Source: QHXQ01 sp036389395 (lineage in GTDB: Bacteria > Acidobacteriota > Blastocatellia > Pyrinomonadales > Pyrinomonadaceae). Taken from it: a DNA stretch of 64,000 bases. Under the pieces are notes generated by a model. It was not told the origin of the DNA. It ran no database searches and saw only the letters and a list, made by a program, of their open reading frames with translations. The DNA is taken from the NCBI GenBank assembly GCA_036389395.1, contig DASVPY010000031.1, positions 1 through 64,000 of the forward strand. The letters are read 5' to 3'. Below, piece after piece: positions 9,001-16,290 of this stretch. Position 1 is the first letter of the stretch. Each line of letters begins with the position of its first letter. The position numbers and the translations under genes were made by a program.

Positions 9001-9260
9001 CCGTTCAGGTAGGCCGTCTCCAACTGCTGGACGAAGTTGATGAGGATGTCGCAACTGCCCCACTCGCGCGCGTGGATGCCGCCGAGGAAGTAGACGCCGG
9101 GGCGGCCCGGCGCGCTGCCGTTGGCGAGCTTGATGGCGTGGCACTGCCGCCCCTCCCACGTCAGCTCGGGGAGCGTGATGAGTTGCGTGAACCCGTCGAA
9201 CGGGGCGGCGGCGGCGACCGCGAGCGCGGACTCCACCTCGGTGACGTTGAGGTAAGGCAT
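6087..9260 (-). CDS. M14-family zinc carboxypeptidase with Ig-like domains and C-terminal membrane anchor
   Basis: A 1057-residue protein. The peptidase domain occupies residues 1-360: zinc ligands His63 and Glu66 (GGIHAREWG) and His216 (FFIDLHSFG), substrate-binding NPDGR and DLNRNF, and the catalytic Glu about residue 332 (YTLEWGTE). Beta-rich, probably Ig-like regions fill residues ~370-950. Two adjacent hydrophobic helices (about 1005-1055) end in YWCCKT. No signal peptide is present at the chosen start. A separate upstream gene encodes a protein resembling the missing prodomain. The enzyme would trim C-terminal residues from peptides; a surface or membrane location is inferred from the tail. 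Upstream in-frame starts are limited by the gene before it. Confidence 0.8.
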   Translation of the reverse strand: MPYLNVTEVESALAVAAAAPFDGFTQLITLPELTWEGRQCHAIKLANGSAPGRPGVYFLGGIHAREWGSCDILINFVQQLETAYLNGTGITLGGKTFSAAEIKTIVDNLDIIVFPQANPDGRNFSMNTQASWRKNRRTAAPNSATGSCVGVDLNRNFDLLWDFEHLFAPTSTVSCSSDPCEFQTYHGPVPFSEPETRNAKWIHDNFPNIGFFIDLHSFGQDILYSWGIDDNQTTDPGMNFQNPAYNNVRGILDALGQPGHEAYREYIPAGDLAAATDLANTFGAGIQAVRGTTYAAIPSVGLYPTAGASDDYAYSRHFVDAGKRNVLSYTLEWGTEFQPPYAEMQNIIQEITSGLLAFCLRIRQRMQGFTLTTDRSTFGKDEVEAMLHVSAPARVEAAFYVVVDGFRHEELGITAATLAGVPDVKPTITFNPALGHVTAHATACRAEGNTLVAGPQRFTWTFAVQFDDTSDFTQEVRTVNMTAALTTATGVNLSAQALLTLTKQPNPYEIDGPVSWLAVDLQVCQVLANGSLPNTPAVTLDAGPNDFIQRLLNAYNDPTRPRAPNHPFDLDLVANQATSAVQIAGSVGGTPVYNFAVARVRYRALSTPAANVRVFFRSFQASTTSTEFAPATTYRTGGTGANRIPLLGVVGGEVVTIPFFAAPRVDPTNPNGLNAQTDASNVHAVPPDATGAEVQAYFGCWLDINQNVATLPASPASAAGPYTPAVSIQQAIRNKHQCLVAEINLDAPAPQVAAGATPAVSDKLAQRNLTVVGVASPHLVPNTFDVRPTAPGLPPDQLPDELMIDWGHLPAGTQATVYLPGVSAQTVLGMADQLYAHHELALADEHTISCRAAGVTYIPVPPGTGANYAGLLTLDVPRAVRREQRFNVVVRQITNAFALAPEPPPTPPGVAAPPAAAFAADVIKWRRVLGSFQVSIPVETREALLEPEERLLSVLRWIALAIPQDNRWYPVFSRYLDQVGVRVRDLGGDPDEIAPSPDGSGRVKTCARWLLWLLLLLLAFLLVLILLTPPAWLVPVAAAALVLVFAVALYLYWCCKT

Positions 9261-9355
9261 GGGCGTTGATCCTTAACGTGTGCGCGAGGGTGAACCTTGA
9301 CCTGTGCGCGCGGAGCGAGCAGTCGGGCCGGTCTGTTCAATCAAGGCCGGTCTGT

Positions 9356-9646
9356 TCAGTCGGGCCGATCTTTCGGGTCGGCGGGCCGGTCTTTCTTGTA
9401 GCGGTCGCCGACGCCGACCTCTCGCTGGCGTGCGCGGCCGGTCTCGTCCACGTCCTCGTGGCGCTCGACGGCGTAACCGGCGTCGCGCAGGCGCTCGATG
9501 TCCGCCTCCTCGACGATGGCGTGGACGACGAAACCTTCCTGCGTGCGGCGCGCCCCGTGATCGAGCACTTCGATCTTATGCACGCGCACGAGATCGACCA
9601 TGGCCTGGCCGCTGCGGCTGGCAATCGTGATGTGGAATCGTGACAT
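9356..9646 (-). CDS. small M14-prodomain-like protein (96 aa)
   Basis: A short gene immediately upstream of the M14 peptidase and on the same strand, with GAAGGG about 8 bases before ATG 9646. The core (VRVHKIEVLDHG, then FVVHAIVEEADIERLRDAG, then YAVERHED) resembles the beta-alpha-beta stretch that precedes the catalytic domain in many bacterial M14 peptidases, where a phrase like 'ATPAQLARLRAAGFAVEV' occurs. The C-terminal tail is short, charged and repetitive (KKDRPADPKDRPD). It may act as a separately made inhibitor or folding aid for the neighbour. This rests on motif similarity and position only. Confidence 0.55.
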   Translation of the reverse strand: MSRFHITIASRSGQAMVDLVRVHKIEVLDHGARRTQEGFVVHAIVEEADIERLRDAGYAVERHEDVDETGRARQREVGVGDRYKKDRPADPKDRPD

Positions 9647-9718
9647 GGGCTGAACCCTTCGCAACGGGCCGCCGCTCAGGGGCGACGGCCCGCGGGTCGT
9701 TCGTGTCCGTCGCCGCCC

Positions 9719-11560
9719 TTAGAACACGTAGCGGATGCCGCCCTGCACCGTCGAGAACTTGAAGTTCGGGCCGGACGTGTTGACTACGTGGAAGTTGTAC
9801 GAGCCTTGCACGCCGAAGTGCGGCGTGATCTCGTAGAGCAGCCCGGCCCCGACGTTGCCGCCGAAGTTCGTCGAGCCGCCGGAGCCGAAGTGGTAGACGC
9901 CGATGCCGCCGTTGACGAACGGGCGGAGCTGGACGGGCGGCGCGGTGAAATAGGTCTTCGCGTTGGCCGAGACCTGGAAGAGATTGACGTGGCCGCCGAA
10001 CGTGCCGGGGAAGCGGTGGAAGCCGAAGATGCCCTCGATTGAGACGAGCGGCGTGATCATGTACTCGCCGCCGGCGTTCAGGCTGAAGCCGGGATCGAGG
10101 AAGCTGGAGAACGGGCTGTGCGGGAAGCCGCCGCCCACGTCGGCGAAGACGGCGAACTTGCTCGTGGTCGGCGGCGGGGGCGGGCCGCCGCCATCGTCGG
10201 CCAGCGCGCCGCCCTTGACGCGGTCGGTGTAGGCGTCGAAGCGCGTCGTCCCGTCGGGGTTGTTCGCGGTGCTGTTCGACGTGTCCGCCCAGATCGGGTG
10301 CACCACGCCCTTGAAGTAGGCCAGACCCAGGTAGTCGCCGAACTCGACGCCGGAGCCGTTGCTGGTGGACGCGCCGTCGCTGACGGCGTGGTTCGCGCCG
10401 ATGAAGTTGGGCGGGAAGTTGTTGCGGTTGGCGATGGCGCAGAAGAGTTGCGCGGCGGTGTTGGCGGCCGAGTTCCGCGCGTCGTGCCAGCAGACCGCGA
10501 CGTTGCCGGAGTCGGAGTTGACCGCGATCTTGGGGAGGAACTGGCTGCGCGTCGTGGCGTCGTCGTTGACCTTGACGGGCCCGCCGGGCCAGGTCACGCC
10601 GTTGTCGTCCGACCAGCGCAGCATGATGTCGAGGTCGTCATTTTCGGGGGCCGTCTCTTCGGTGTAGACGAGGTAGAGGCGGCCGACGTGCGGGCTGCCC
10701 GGCTTGCTGTCGAAGGCGAGGCCGGTCTCCGAGTCAACGGAGCGGAAGTTCTGCGCCGGGATGAAGTCGAAGCCGCCGACGTTGGTCGCCGTGACGGTGA
10801 CGGCCGGGCCGAAGCCGCCCGCGCCGAGACCGTCGGCGTCCGTGTTGACGATGATGTTGGACGGCCCCTGCCCGCCCACGGGGCTTTGACAGACCTGCAC
10901 GACCGCGCCGTTGGGCGCGATGGCCACGTCGCCGAAGCTGCAACCGCCCGTGCCGGGGATCGTCTGAAGCGGGTTGAACGCGCCGACCGCGCCGAGGCCC
11001 GTCACCGGCGCGCCGCGCGCGACCATCTGGCCGCTCTGGTTCCAGACGACCCAGACGGCCACGCCGGCCGAGGTCTTGGCCGCCGCGACGGTCGGTTGAT
11101 CGACGCTCGCCGGGCCGAACGAGACCAGGTTCGTGAACGTCGCGCCGCCGTCCGTGCTGAGGATGGTGACGACGTTGTTGACGGGCGCGTCGAGGTAGGT
11201 GATGAAGAGGTTGCCGAAGGTGTCCCAGGCGAGGGTCGGGTCGCAGCAGGCGGCCGGGCCCTGGCCCGCGTCGCCGTCGGCAATGGTCTTGTCCGCGGGG
11301 TCTGGGAACGTCCACGTCGCGCCGCCGTCGGTGCTGCGCGCGGCGAAGAGTCCGGGCGTGGACGTGTTGCAGAGGGCGAAGAGCTGCATCGCGTTCGCCG
11401 GGTTCTTGGCGATGGCGCACTCGTTGTCCTGCTGGTTCTTCTGCGCCGTGTTGATGTCCGTGGCGCTCGTGAGCTGGGCGCGCGCCGCGGAGCAGAGGAG
11501 TAAGAGGGAAGCGAGGCAGGCGGCGGTTGTGCCGTAGTGAAGACGTGACGTGTAACGCAT
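9719..11560 (-). CDS. secreted sialidase-like beta-propeller protein with C-terminal outer-membrane barrel domain
   Basis: A 613-residue protein with a signal peptide (to about residue 29, ending SAARAQ). Residues ~30-455 hold repeated BNR/Asp-box-like blades (RSTDGGATWTF, LSTDGGATF, WSDDNGVTW), as in sialidases and related propellers. After a glycine/proline linker, residues ~465-613 alternate in the way of an eight-stranded outer-membrane barrel (GGEYMITPLVSIEGIFGF ... VQGGIRYVF) and end in phenylalanine, the usual sorting signal. ATG 11560 has AAGGAG 8 bases upstream; an earlier ATG at 11581 lacks one. Catalytic residues of true sialidases were not identified, so enzyme activity is unproven. 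Confidence 0.7.
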   Translation of the reverse strand: MRYTSRLHYGTTAACLASLLLLCSAARAQLTSATDINTAQKNQQDNECAIAKNPANAMQLFALCNTSTPGLFAARSTDGGATWTFPDPADKTIADGDAGQGPAACCDPTLAWDTFGNLFITYLDAPVNNVVTILSTDGGATFTNLVSFGPASVDQPTVAAAKTSAGVAVWVVWNQSGQMVARGAPVTGLGAVGAFNPLQTIPGTGGCSFGDVAIAPNGAVVQVCQSPVGGQGPSNIIVNTDADGLGAGGFGPAVTVTATNVGGFDFIPAQNFRSVDSETGLAFDSKPGSPHVGRLYLVYTEETAPENDDLDIMLRWSDDNGVTWPGGPVKVNDDATTRSQFLPKIAVNSDSGNVAVCWHDARNSAANTAAQLFCAIANRNNFPPNFIGANHAVSDGASTSNGSGVEFGDYLGLAYFKGVVHPIWADTSNSTANNPDGTTRFDAYTDRVKGGALADDGGGPPPPPTTSKFAVFADVGGGFPHSPFSSFLDPGFSLNAGGEYMITPLVSIEGIFGFHRFPGTFGGHVNLFQVSANAKTYFTAPPVQLRPFVNGGIGVYHFGSGGSTNFGGNVGAGLLYEITPHFGVQGSYNFHVVNTSGPNFKFSTVQGGIRYVF

Positions 11561-11586
11561 GAGGGGAACTCCTTTTCTCATCAGTC

Positions 11587-12051
11587 TTAGTCCGGGGGCG
11601 CGGCCCAGACGCCGCGCTTGGCTCGCCGGGCCTCGTTCTCGGCCGCGGACAGCTCGCCGTACTTGTAGTCGTAATCCTGCTGCCTGCGGGCCAGGCCGAC
11701 CCGCACCAACTCGACGCCCACGTCCTTGATCCCGATGGACGGATCGTCCGTCTGAAGCCGCCCGACCATCTGGCCCTGCCGGCGGCCCTCGAAGCGCAGC
11801 CGGGCGTTCTTGTTGAGCACGAGGTTGGCGACGAAATCCTGCGCCTGCTTCTCCAAGTCCGCGTTGCCGGGCGGGTCAACGCCGACGAGGCGCACGTCGT
11901 ACTGCCCCTCGCCGTAGTCGAGCACCACGGTGTCGGAGCGCTTCACCTCGGTCACCTTCCCGTAGATCGAGTCGCCCGCGTAGGCCGTGCTGAGCCAGAC
12001 CACGCAGACCAGTAACCCCAGTAACCATGTGACGAGTGATTTCTTTCGCAT
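11587..12051 (-). CDS. secreted thermonuclease-like (SNase-fold) protein
   Basis: A 154-residue protein with a signal peptide (LLGLLVCVVWLSTAYA). The SNase-type barrel includes IYGKVTEVKRSDTVVLDYG, YDVRLVGVDPPG and a GRLQTDD segment, ending in RAKRGVWA, a typical SNase C-terminal phrase. The arginine of VRLVGVD matches catalytic Arg35, but the position where nucleases have DxPE (Glu43) reads DPPG here, so nuclease activity may be lost. ATG 12051 lies 5 bases after AAGGAGG; the GTG one codon earlier is too close. It is followed after a 26-base gap by the propeller-barrel gene on the same strand and may be cotranscribed. Confidence 0.72.
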   Translation of the reverse strand: MRKKSLVTWLLGLLVCVVWLSTAYAGDSIYGKVTEVKRSDTVVLDYGEGQYDVRLVGVDPPGNADLEKQAQDFVANLVLNKNARLRFEGRRQGQMVGRLQTDDPSIGIKDVGVELVRVGLARRQQDYDYKYGELSAAENEARRAKRGVWAAPPD

Positions 12052-12452
12052 CACAACCTCCTTAGAGCGGTGGAGAACGATGGAGCCGCGGCGACAGTCC
12101 CGGCAAGGATTATGCCACCAATCTCCGCCTAAGCCCCCGACTCATTAGAATCAATCACATAGAGCAATCTCTGGTTATGGCGGGGCAGTTCGCGCCGCCC
12201 GCGGGGGCTACGCCCTGTCCACTAAAGTGTACGGTCAACGGTGGGCGAAGCGGCGTAGCGGGTCAGACTCGGAATCAGGTGCGGCCCGGTGTGCGTCCGT
12301 TGCAGACCTGCGGAGGTGATCGTTTCGGCCTCGCCCCGTTCTAAAGCTTATGCAGTTTCGCGTCGAAGTATTTCGCGCGCCGCGTGCGGCCTGGGATTAA
12401 GGCGGCCGTTTGGCTGGTAGAAGGTTAGGGGCAGGTCGCGAGGGTTTAGTTC
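12052..12452. other. non-coding stretch
   Basis: Apart from the ribosome binding site of the SNase-like gene and its presumed promoter, I see no gene, RNA or repeat here. It separates that gene from the 3' end of the six-gene operon. Confidence 0.6.
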
Positions 12453-12512
12453 AACACAGAGGCACAGAGGGCCACCGCAGACACAGAGTCTTTAACTGTG
12501 CCCTCTGTGTTT
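12453..12512. repeat. CACAGAGG-type palindromic repeat, copy 1
   Basis: AACACAGAGGCACAGAGG on the left faces CTGTGCCCTCTGTGTT (12496-12511) on the right across about 25 bases, giving a long imperfect hairpin. It touches the stop codon of the YbjN-like gene, so it may terminate the operon. Related copies lie at 27341-27441 and 30081-30142, and a decayed one at 33241-33275. Confidence 0.8.
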
Positions 12513-12982
12513 CAGTCGGCGCGGAGCAGGGCGTAGTGGGCGGCGGCGTAATCGGCGAGCGCCTGCAACGCGGCGGCAAACGAGGCGGCCGTGAGCTGCG
12601 CCTGCGGCAGATCGGTCAGCAGTTCCAGGTCGCCGTCGTCGTCGAGACCGAACTTGAACATCGGGGTCGTGTGGTTGAGGTTGAGCACGGCGCGGCACAA
12701 CTCGTCGGAAAACCCCCCGCCCGGCCGCTCGATGAAAGGCACGATGATCAGGCGCACGTAGCTGTCGCCGAAGTCGTCGCGCACCGGCATGATCGTCAGG
12801 CCGAACTGGCGGCCCGCGCCGGCCCCGTCGTCCGGCTCCGCGCCGACGACCAGCGGCACGAGGAAGGCGCTCGCGGCCGCGCTGTCGCGGTGCGTCAGCA
12901 CCTCGTAGGGCAGCGACGTTGCGTCGAGAAAGCTGCGCACGCGCTCCAACACTTCAGTCTCGTTTGAATTGGCGACGCTCAT
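12512..12982 (-). CDS. YbjN-domain protein (possible chaperone or partner of the upstream nuclease-like protein)
   Basis: A 156-residue acidic protein with the alpha-beta layout of the YbjN / CesT-like type III chaperone fold: a first helix (TEVLERVRSFLDATS), then strands containing FGLTIMPVRDD and VRLIIVPFIERP, then LCRAVLNLNHTTPMFKFGLDDDGDLELLTDLP and a closing helix. YbjN proteins are small cytosolic regulators or chaperone-like partners. The start overlaps the stop of the nuclease-like gene as ATGA, so the two are translationally coupled and probably act together. It is the last gene of the operon. Confidence 0.65.
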   Translation of the reverse strand: MSVANSNETEVLERVRSFLDATSLPYEVLTHRDSAAASAFLVPLVVGAEPDDGAGAGRQFGLTIMPVRDDFGDSYVRLIIVPFIERPGGGFSDELCRAVLNLNHTTPMFKFGLDDDGDLELLTDLPQAQLTAASFAAALQALADYAAAHYALLRAD

Positions 12983-13488
12983 TTTCTGCTCCCTCTGCTC
13001 GGCGCGCCCACGGGCGGCGCGGCGGTCGTCTTCGGCGGCTCGTAAATCTGGTGTAGCTGCGCCCCCTTGCGGTCGTTGACGCGGTAGGTCGAACCCATGA
13101 TCCCCAGCGCCTTCTGCTTCGCCATCTGGTGCAGCGTGTCCGCGCCGCGGACGCCCGCCGCCTCGGCCCTGCGCAAGTTCTTTTCGACGTACTGCTGCGT
13201 CACCTGCTCTTTGAAGCGGGCGGGGCTGAGTTTCCTGTCCGCCGAGCCTTTGACCTCGACGACGCAAGCCTTTTTGACGCGCCCCGCCGGATCGTACTTG
13301 ACCGCGGCCAGGTCAATGCCATGCACCTTGTTGTGCTGCATCCGGCGGACGCTGTCGTAGCCCTCGTTGTAGAGCTTAGACCGCGTGGCCTTTTCGGCCA
13401 ACCGCGCGACCTCCTGTTTGTACGCTTGCGACGACGGCGGCCCGTTCAGCCCCCGGTCGGTCGTCCGCTGCTTCGGCCGGTCGGACAT
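12979..13488 (-). CDS. PD-(D/E)XK nuclease-like protein (169 aa)
   Basis: ATG 13488 shares its A with the stop of the ATPase gene (TAATG), and GGAGG lies 7 bases upstream. The longer upstream frame is only a shadow of the ATPase. The protein contains HGIDLAAVKYDPAGR and CVVEVKGS: Asp59, then Glu78-x-Lys80, the D-(18)-ExK arrangement of PD-(D/E)XK nucleases. A helical basic stretch follows (RFKEQVTQQYVEKNLRRAEAAG), then a beta segment (ALGIMGSTYRVNDRKG). Toxin and restriction families use this fold on DNA or RNA. The target is unknown. Its place between a HerA-like ATPase and a chaperone-like protein suggests an effector nuclease. Confidence 0.6.
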   Translation of the reverse strand: MSDRPKQRTTDRGLNGPPSSQAYKQEVARLAEKATRSKLYNEGYDSVRRMQHNKVHGIDLAAVKYDPAGRVKKACVVEVKGSADRKLSPARFKEQVTQQYVEKNLRRAEAAGVRGADTLHQMAKQKALGIMGSTYRVNDRKGAQLHQIYEPPKTTAAPPVGAPSRGSRK

Positions 13489-16268
13489 TACTCGTCCTCC
13501 CTTCTGCGCCCGCCCGCGCCGAGCCGGGCGCGCGGCCGGATGACGCCGCCGGCCGCCGTCGGCGCGGCCCCCGGCCCCGCGCTCGGGGCCCGCGGCGGCG
13601 GGCGCAGCCCCGCGGCGGCGGCGTTCGCGTTCACCCGCTCGACCAGCGCGGCGAAGGGCAGTTGCGCTTCGCGTAACCCGTCTATGACGTTCGGGCACTT
13701 GATCAGGACGGGCTGGCCCGAATGCCGGTCGAGCACGACGGCCTGCCCGCCGCCGAGCTTCGTGCGCGCGTACTGTTGCTGCGCCGGACTCAGGTTGAGC
13801 GCGTCCGCCAAGTGTTGCAGGGACTTGCGGTCGGCCGTCCTGAACATGACGTTCAGGTAGGTGTTGTCGAGCGCCCCGCCGATCAGGCTGGCGGGCCGCT
13901 GGTCGAGCAGGACGACGCCCGTGCCGAATTTTCTAAACTCGCTCAGCAGGCGGTTCATGTCCTCGGCCGTGCGGGCGCGCACGTTGCCCTGGAACGGCCC
14001 GCCCGTCTGGTTCTCGTTTGAAAGCAGGACGTGCGCCTCGTCAATGCATAGCAGGCGCAAGCCCTTGCGCCCGCCGTGCCGGCTGGCGTATTCGGTGTGC
14101 CCCCTGAGCTGCACCACGAGGAAACTCATCACCAGACTGATCACCTCTTCGGAGCCGAGCGCGCCGAGTTCGATGACGCACGGCGTGTCGAGCAGGCGTT
14201 GGAAGAAGGCCGGGTCGTCGTCCTCCACGTCCAGGACGTGCCCGTAGTGGGTGAGGATGTTGTTGACGCGAATCTTCGCCGCGCCGAGCAGCACGCCCGC
14301 GGCCTCGGAGTCCGCGCCGTAGTCGGGCAGCACGTTGACGGTCAACTCTTCCTCGACCGCGGCGGCAAAATCGGCCAGGCGCGGCGCACGCAGGCCCCGC
14401 GCCCGGCCCGTCTCCAGCGTGTCATTCATCCGCCAGCCGCGCTGCTCGTAGGCGCGGCGCAGCGCGTTCTGGTAGATCGCGGGCAGAGGGTCCCAGCAGT
14501 CAAACGCATTCTTGAAGGCGGCGAGTAGGCGCGTGGCGTGCGCCGCCACGGTGACGGTTTGATCCGGCCCCGACGGCGGCAGCGCGAAGGGGTTGAAGCG
14601 CAGCGGGCAGACGCTCTCGTCGCCCGCCGTGAAGAGCACCAGCTTGCCGGCCAGGGCTTCGTGACCGAGCAGGTAACGAAACTCCTGCCCCGTGCCGGGG
14701 TCAATGACGCAGGCCGGTACGCCGTGCCGCGCCCAAAGCTCGATCAGCAGGTGCTCCAAGTAGTTCGACTTGCCGCCGCCGGGCGCGCCGCTGCCCAGCT
14801 TCGGCATGGTCAGCTCGGCGAGCGAGACGGTGAAGGGCAGCGCCTTGTCGGGCCCGACCGTCGCCGGGTCGAAACACTTGTCCCCGTAGCAGAGGTAGCC
14901 CAGCGTAACGCGGGGCGGGGCGGCGGCGCGTGCGCGCTCGATGCTTTCGAGCAGTTCGGCGGGGAGCGTGAACGGGAGGTTCGCGGTCGCGGTCCCGGTC
15001 GTCGGCCCGTGCATCAGCGGCACGTGGAAGAGGCCGAGCGTCTCCGCGGCCGTCGCCAGGCTGTGCCGCGTGCGGCGCAGCCGGGGCGCGCCGTCCGGCG
15101 GCTGGCCGAGCCACTGGAAGGCGAGCGCCGCCTGGGCCCGCGCGCCGTCGGCGGGCGCGGCCGCCTGCGCCGGCCGCCAGCCCGCGCCGTCCTTGGCCTC
15201 GCGCTCCGGCAGGTTGTAGACGGCCGCCGTCACGGCCCGCGTGAGCGCGGCGGGCACGGGCGCGTCGGCGGCGGCGAGCGTGAGGCCCAACGTGAACAGG
15301 CAGCCCGCGCTCTCGTAGAGCCGGCGGAACGCATGACTCCCGCGGCGCGCCAGCAGCAGGTCGGGCGGGCCGAGCCAACGCGCCGCGCCCACCCGCCGCG
15401 CACTCAACAGCGTGTTGACGCCCAGGGGCGCTGCGCCGCGGTCGAACACCTCACGCGCCGCCGCGTGGTCGATCAACTCGTCCTGCTGCTCGGCGTCGCG
15501 GACGGCCTTGACGAACTCGCCCTGCGCCACTTCGACGGTTTCGAGTTCCGGTCCCGTCAGCAGCGCGGGCGCGAGCGCGACGCGCAACGCCAGCGGCCGC
15601 TCGGCGCGCTCCAGGACGTTGAACAGGTACGGCCACGGCGAACGCACGCCGGCCGGGGGGAAGAACGGGTGCGGGATGATCAACTCCCGCGGCGCGCCGC
15701 CCGGCAGCGCGCGCCCCTCGCCTTCGACGAACTTGCCGATCTCGACCAGGTGCAGCGCCGGCCCCGGCCGGTCGAGCCAGAGGGCGTGCCTCAGCTCAGA
15801 CTCGGTCAGCGGTTCGGGCACGGGGACAGGCGCGAGCGGCGCGCCCGCCGGAAACAGGGCCCGCGCCGCCAGCATGAACTCCGTCAACGCCTGCCGGGCC
15901 GCGTCCGCCGCGGGCGCGGCGGCGCGGAACAGAAAGAGCAGCTCGACCCGCGCGCCGTAAGTCCGCCGCGGGCGCGCGTCGGCTTGCAGGGCGAACGCCG
16001 CGGCCACCTGTTCGTCGGCCAGCGCGGCCGCCGCCGGGTGGAGCGCGCGCAGATACACGTCCCACGCTTCTTTGAACCGCTCGCACATGAAGTTGACCTG
16101 GTGCGGGTCGGCGGCGACCGCCGCGGGGACGCACGGGAGCGCCGGCAAGCGCCACCCCCCGACGGCGTGCCAGAGGGGCGCGCCCGGCCCCGCCTCGCAG
16201 GCGGCGCGGGCCGCCCCCGCGTCGCACGGCAGCGGCGTCTGGCTGATCAGCAGGTCGAACGGCTCCAT
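13488..16268 (-). CDS. HerA/VirB4-like P-loop ATPase
   Basis: A 926-residue protein from ATG 16268 (a GTG at 16280 is possible). The first ~480 residues are an unrecognised domain. The C-terminal part is a HerA-FtsK-type ATPase. Its Walker A is GAPGGGKSN (Lys500), followed by CVIDPGTGQEFRYLL and LRFNPFALP, the strand-loop phrase typical of HerA/VirB4/TraG proteins. Walker B is LLCIDEAHVLL (Glu744), followed by FRKFGTGVVLLDQRPASLIGGALDNT, the sensor region with its Gln-x-Pro. Such enzymes form hexameric DNA or protein translocases. It follows the SPFH-like gene by about 22 bases and overlaps the nuclease-like gene, so it probably powers the system. Confidence 0.75.
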   Translation of the reverse strand: MEPFDLLISQTPLPCDAGAARAACEAGPGAPLWHAVGGWRLPALPCVPAAVAADPHQVNFMCERFKEAWDVYLRALHPAAAALADEQVAAAFALQADARPRRTYGARVELLFLFRAAAPAADAARQALTEFMLAARALFPAGAPLAPVPVPEPLTESELRHALWLDRPGPALHLVEIGKFVEGEGRALPGGAPRELIIPHPFFPPAGVRSPWPYLFNVLERAERPLALRVALAPALLTGPELETVEVAQGEFVKAVRDAEQQDELIDHAAAREVFDRGAAPLGVNTLLSARRVGAARWLGPPDLLLARRGSHAFRRLYESAGCLFTLGLTLAAADAPVPAALTRAVTAAVYNLPEREAKDGAGWRPAQAAAPADGARAQAALAFQWLGQPPDGAPRLRRTRHSLATAAETLGLFHVPLMHGPTTGTATANLPFTLPAELLESIERARAAAPPRVTLGYLCYGDKCFDPATVGPDKALPFTVSLAELTMPKLGSGAPGGGKSNYLEHLLIELWARHGVPACVIDPGTGQEFRYLLGHEALAGKLVLFTAGDESVCPLRFNPFALPPSGPDQTVTVAAHATRLLAAFKNAFDCWDPLPAIYQNALRRAYEQRGWRMNDTLETGRARGLRAPRLADFAAAVEEELTVNVLPDYGADSEAAGVLLGAAKIRVNNILTHYGHVLDVEDDDPAFFQRLLDTPCVIELGALGSEEVISLVMSFLVVQLRGHTEYASRHGGRKGLRLLCIDEAHVLLSNENQTGGPFQGNVRARTAEDMNRLLSEFRKFGTGVVLLDQRPASLIGGALDNTYLNVMFRTADRKSLQHLADALNLSPAQQQYARTKLGGGQAVVLDRHSGQPVLIKCPNVIDGLREAQLPFAALVERVNANAAAAGLRPPPRAPSAGPGAAPTAAGGVIRPRARLGAGGRRREDE

Positions 16269-16290
16269 CGGAGTTTCCACACGCGCCGCG

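Noticed and set aside
6609..9269. Long plus-strand frames opposite the M14 peptidase
   Set aside because: No recognisable protein features; the minus-strand frame has catalytic motifs and a sensible start.
9281..9400. GGCCGGTCTGTTCA-like short repeats after the small prodomain-like gene
   Set aside because: They are only two or three imperfect copies around the gene's charged C-terminal codons and need no special explanation.
12052..12452. Possible tRNA or small RNA in the gap after the SNase-like gene
   Set aside because: No cloverleaf, anticodon loop or terminator could be made out.
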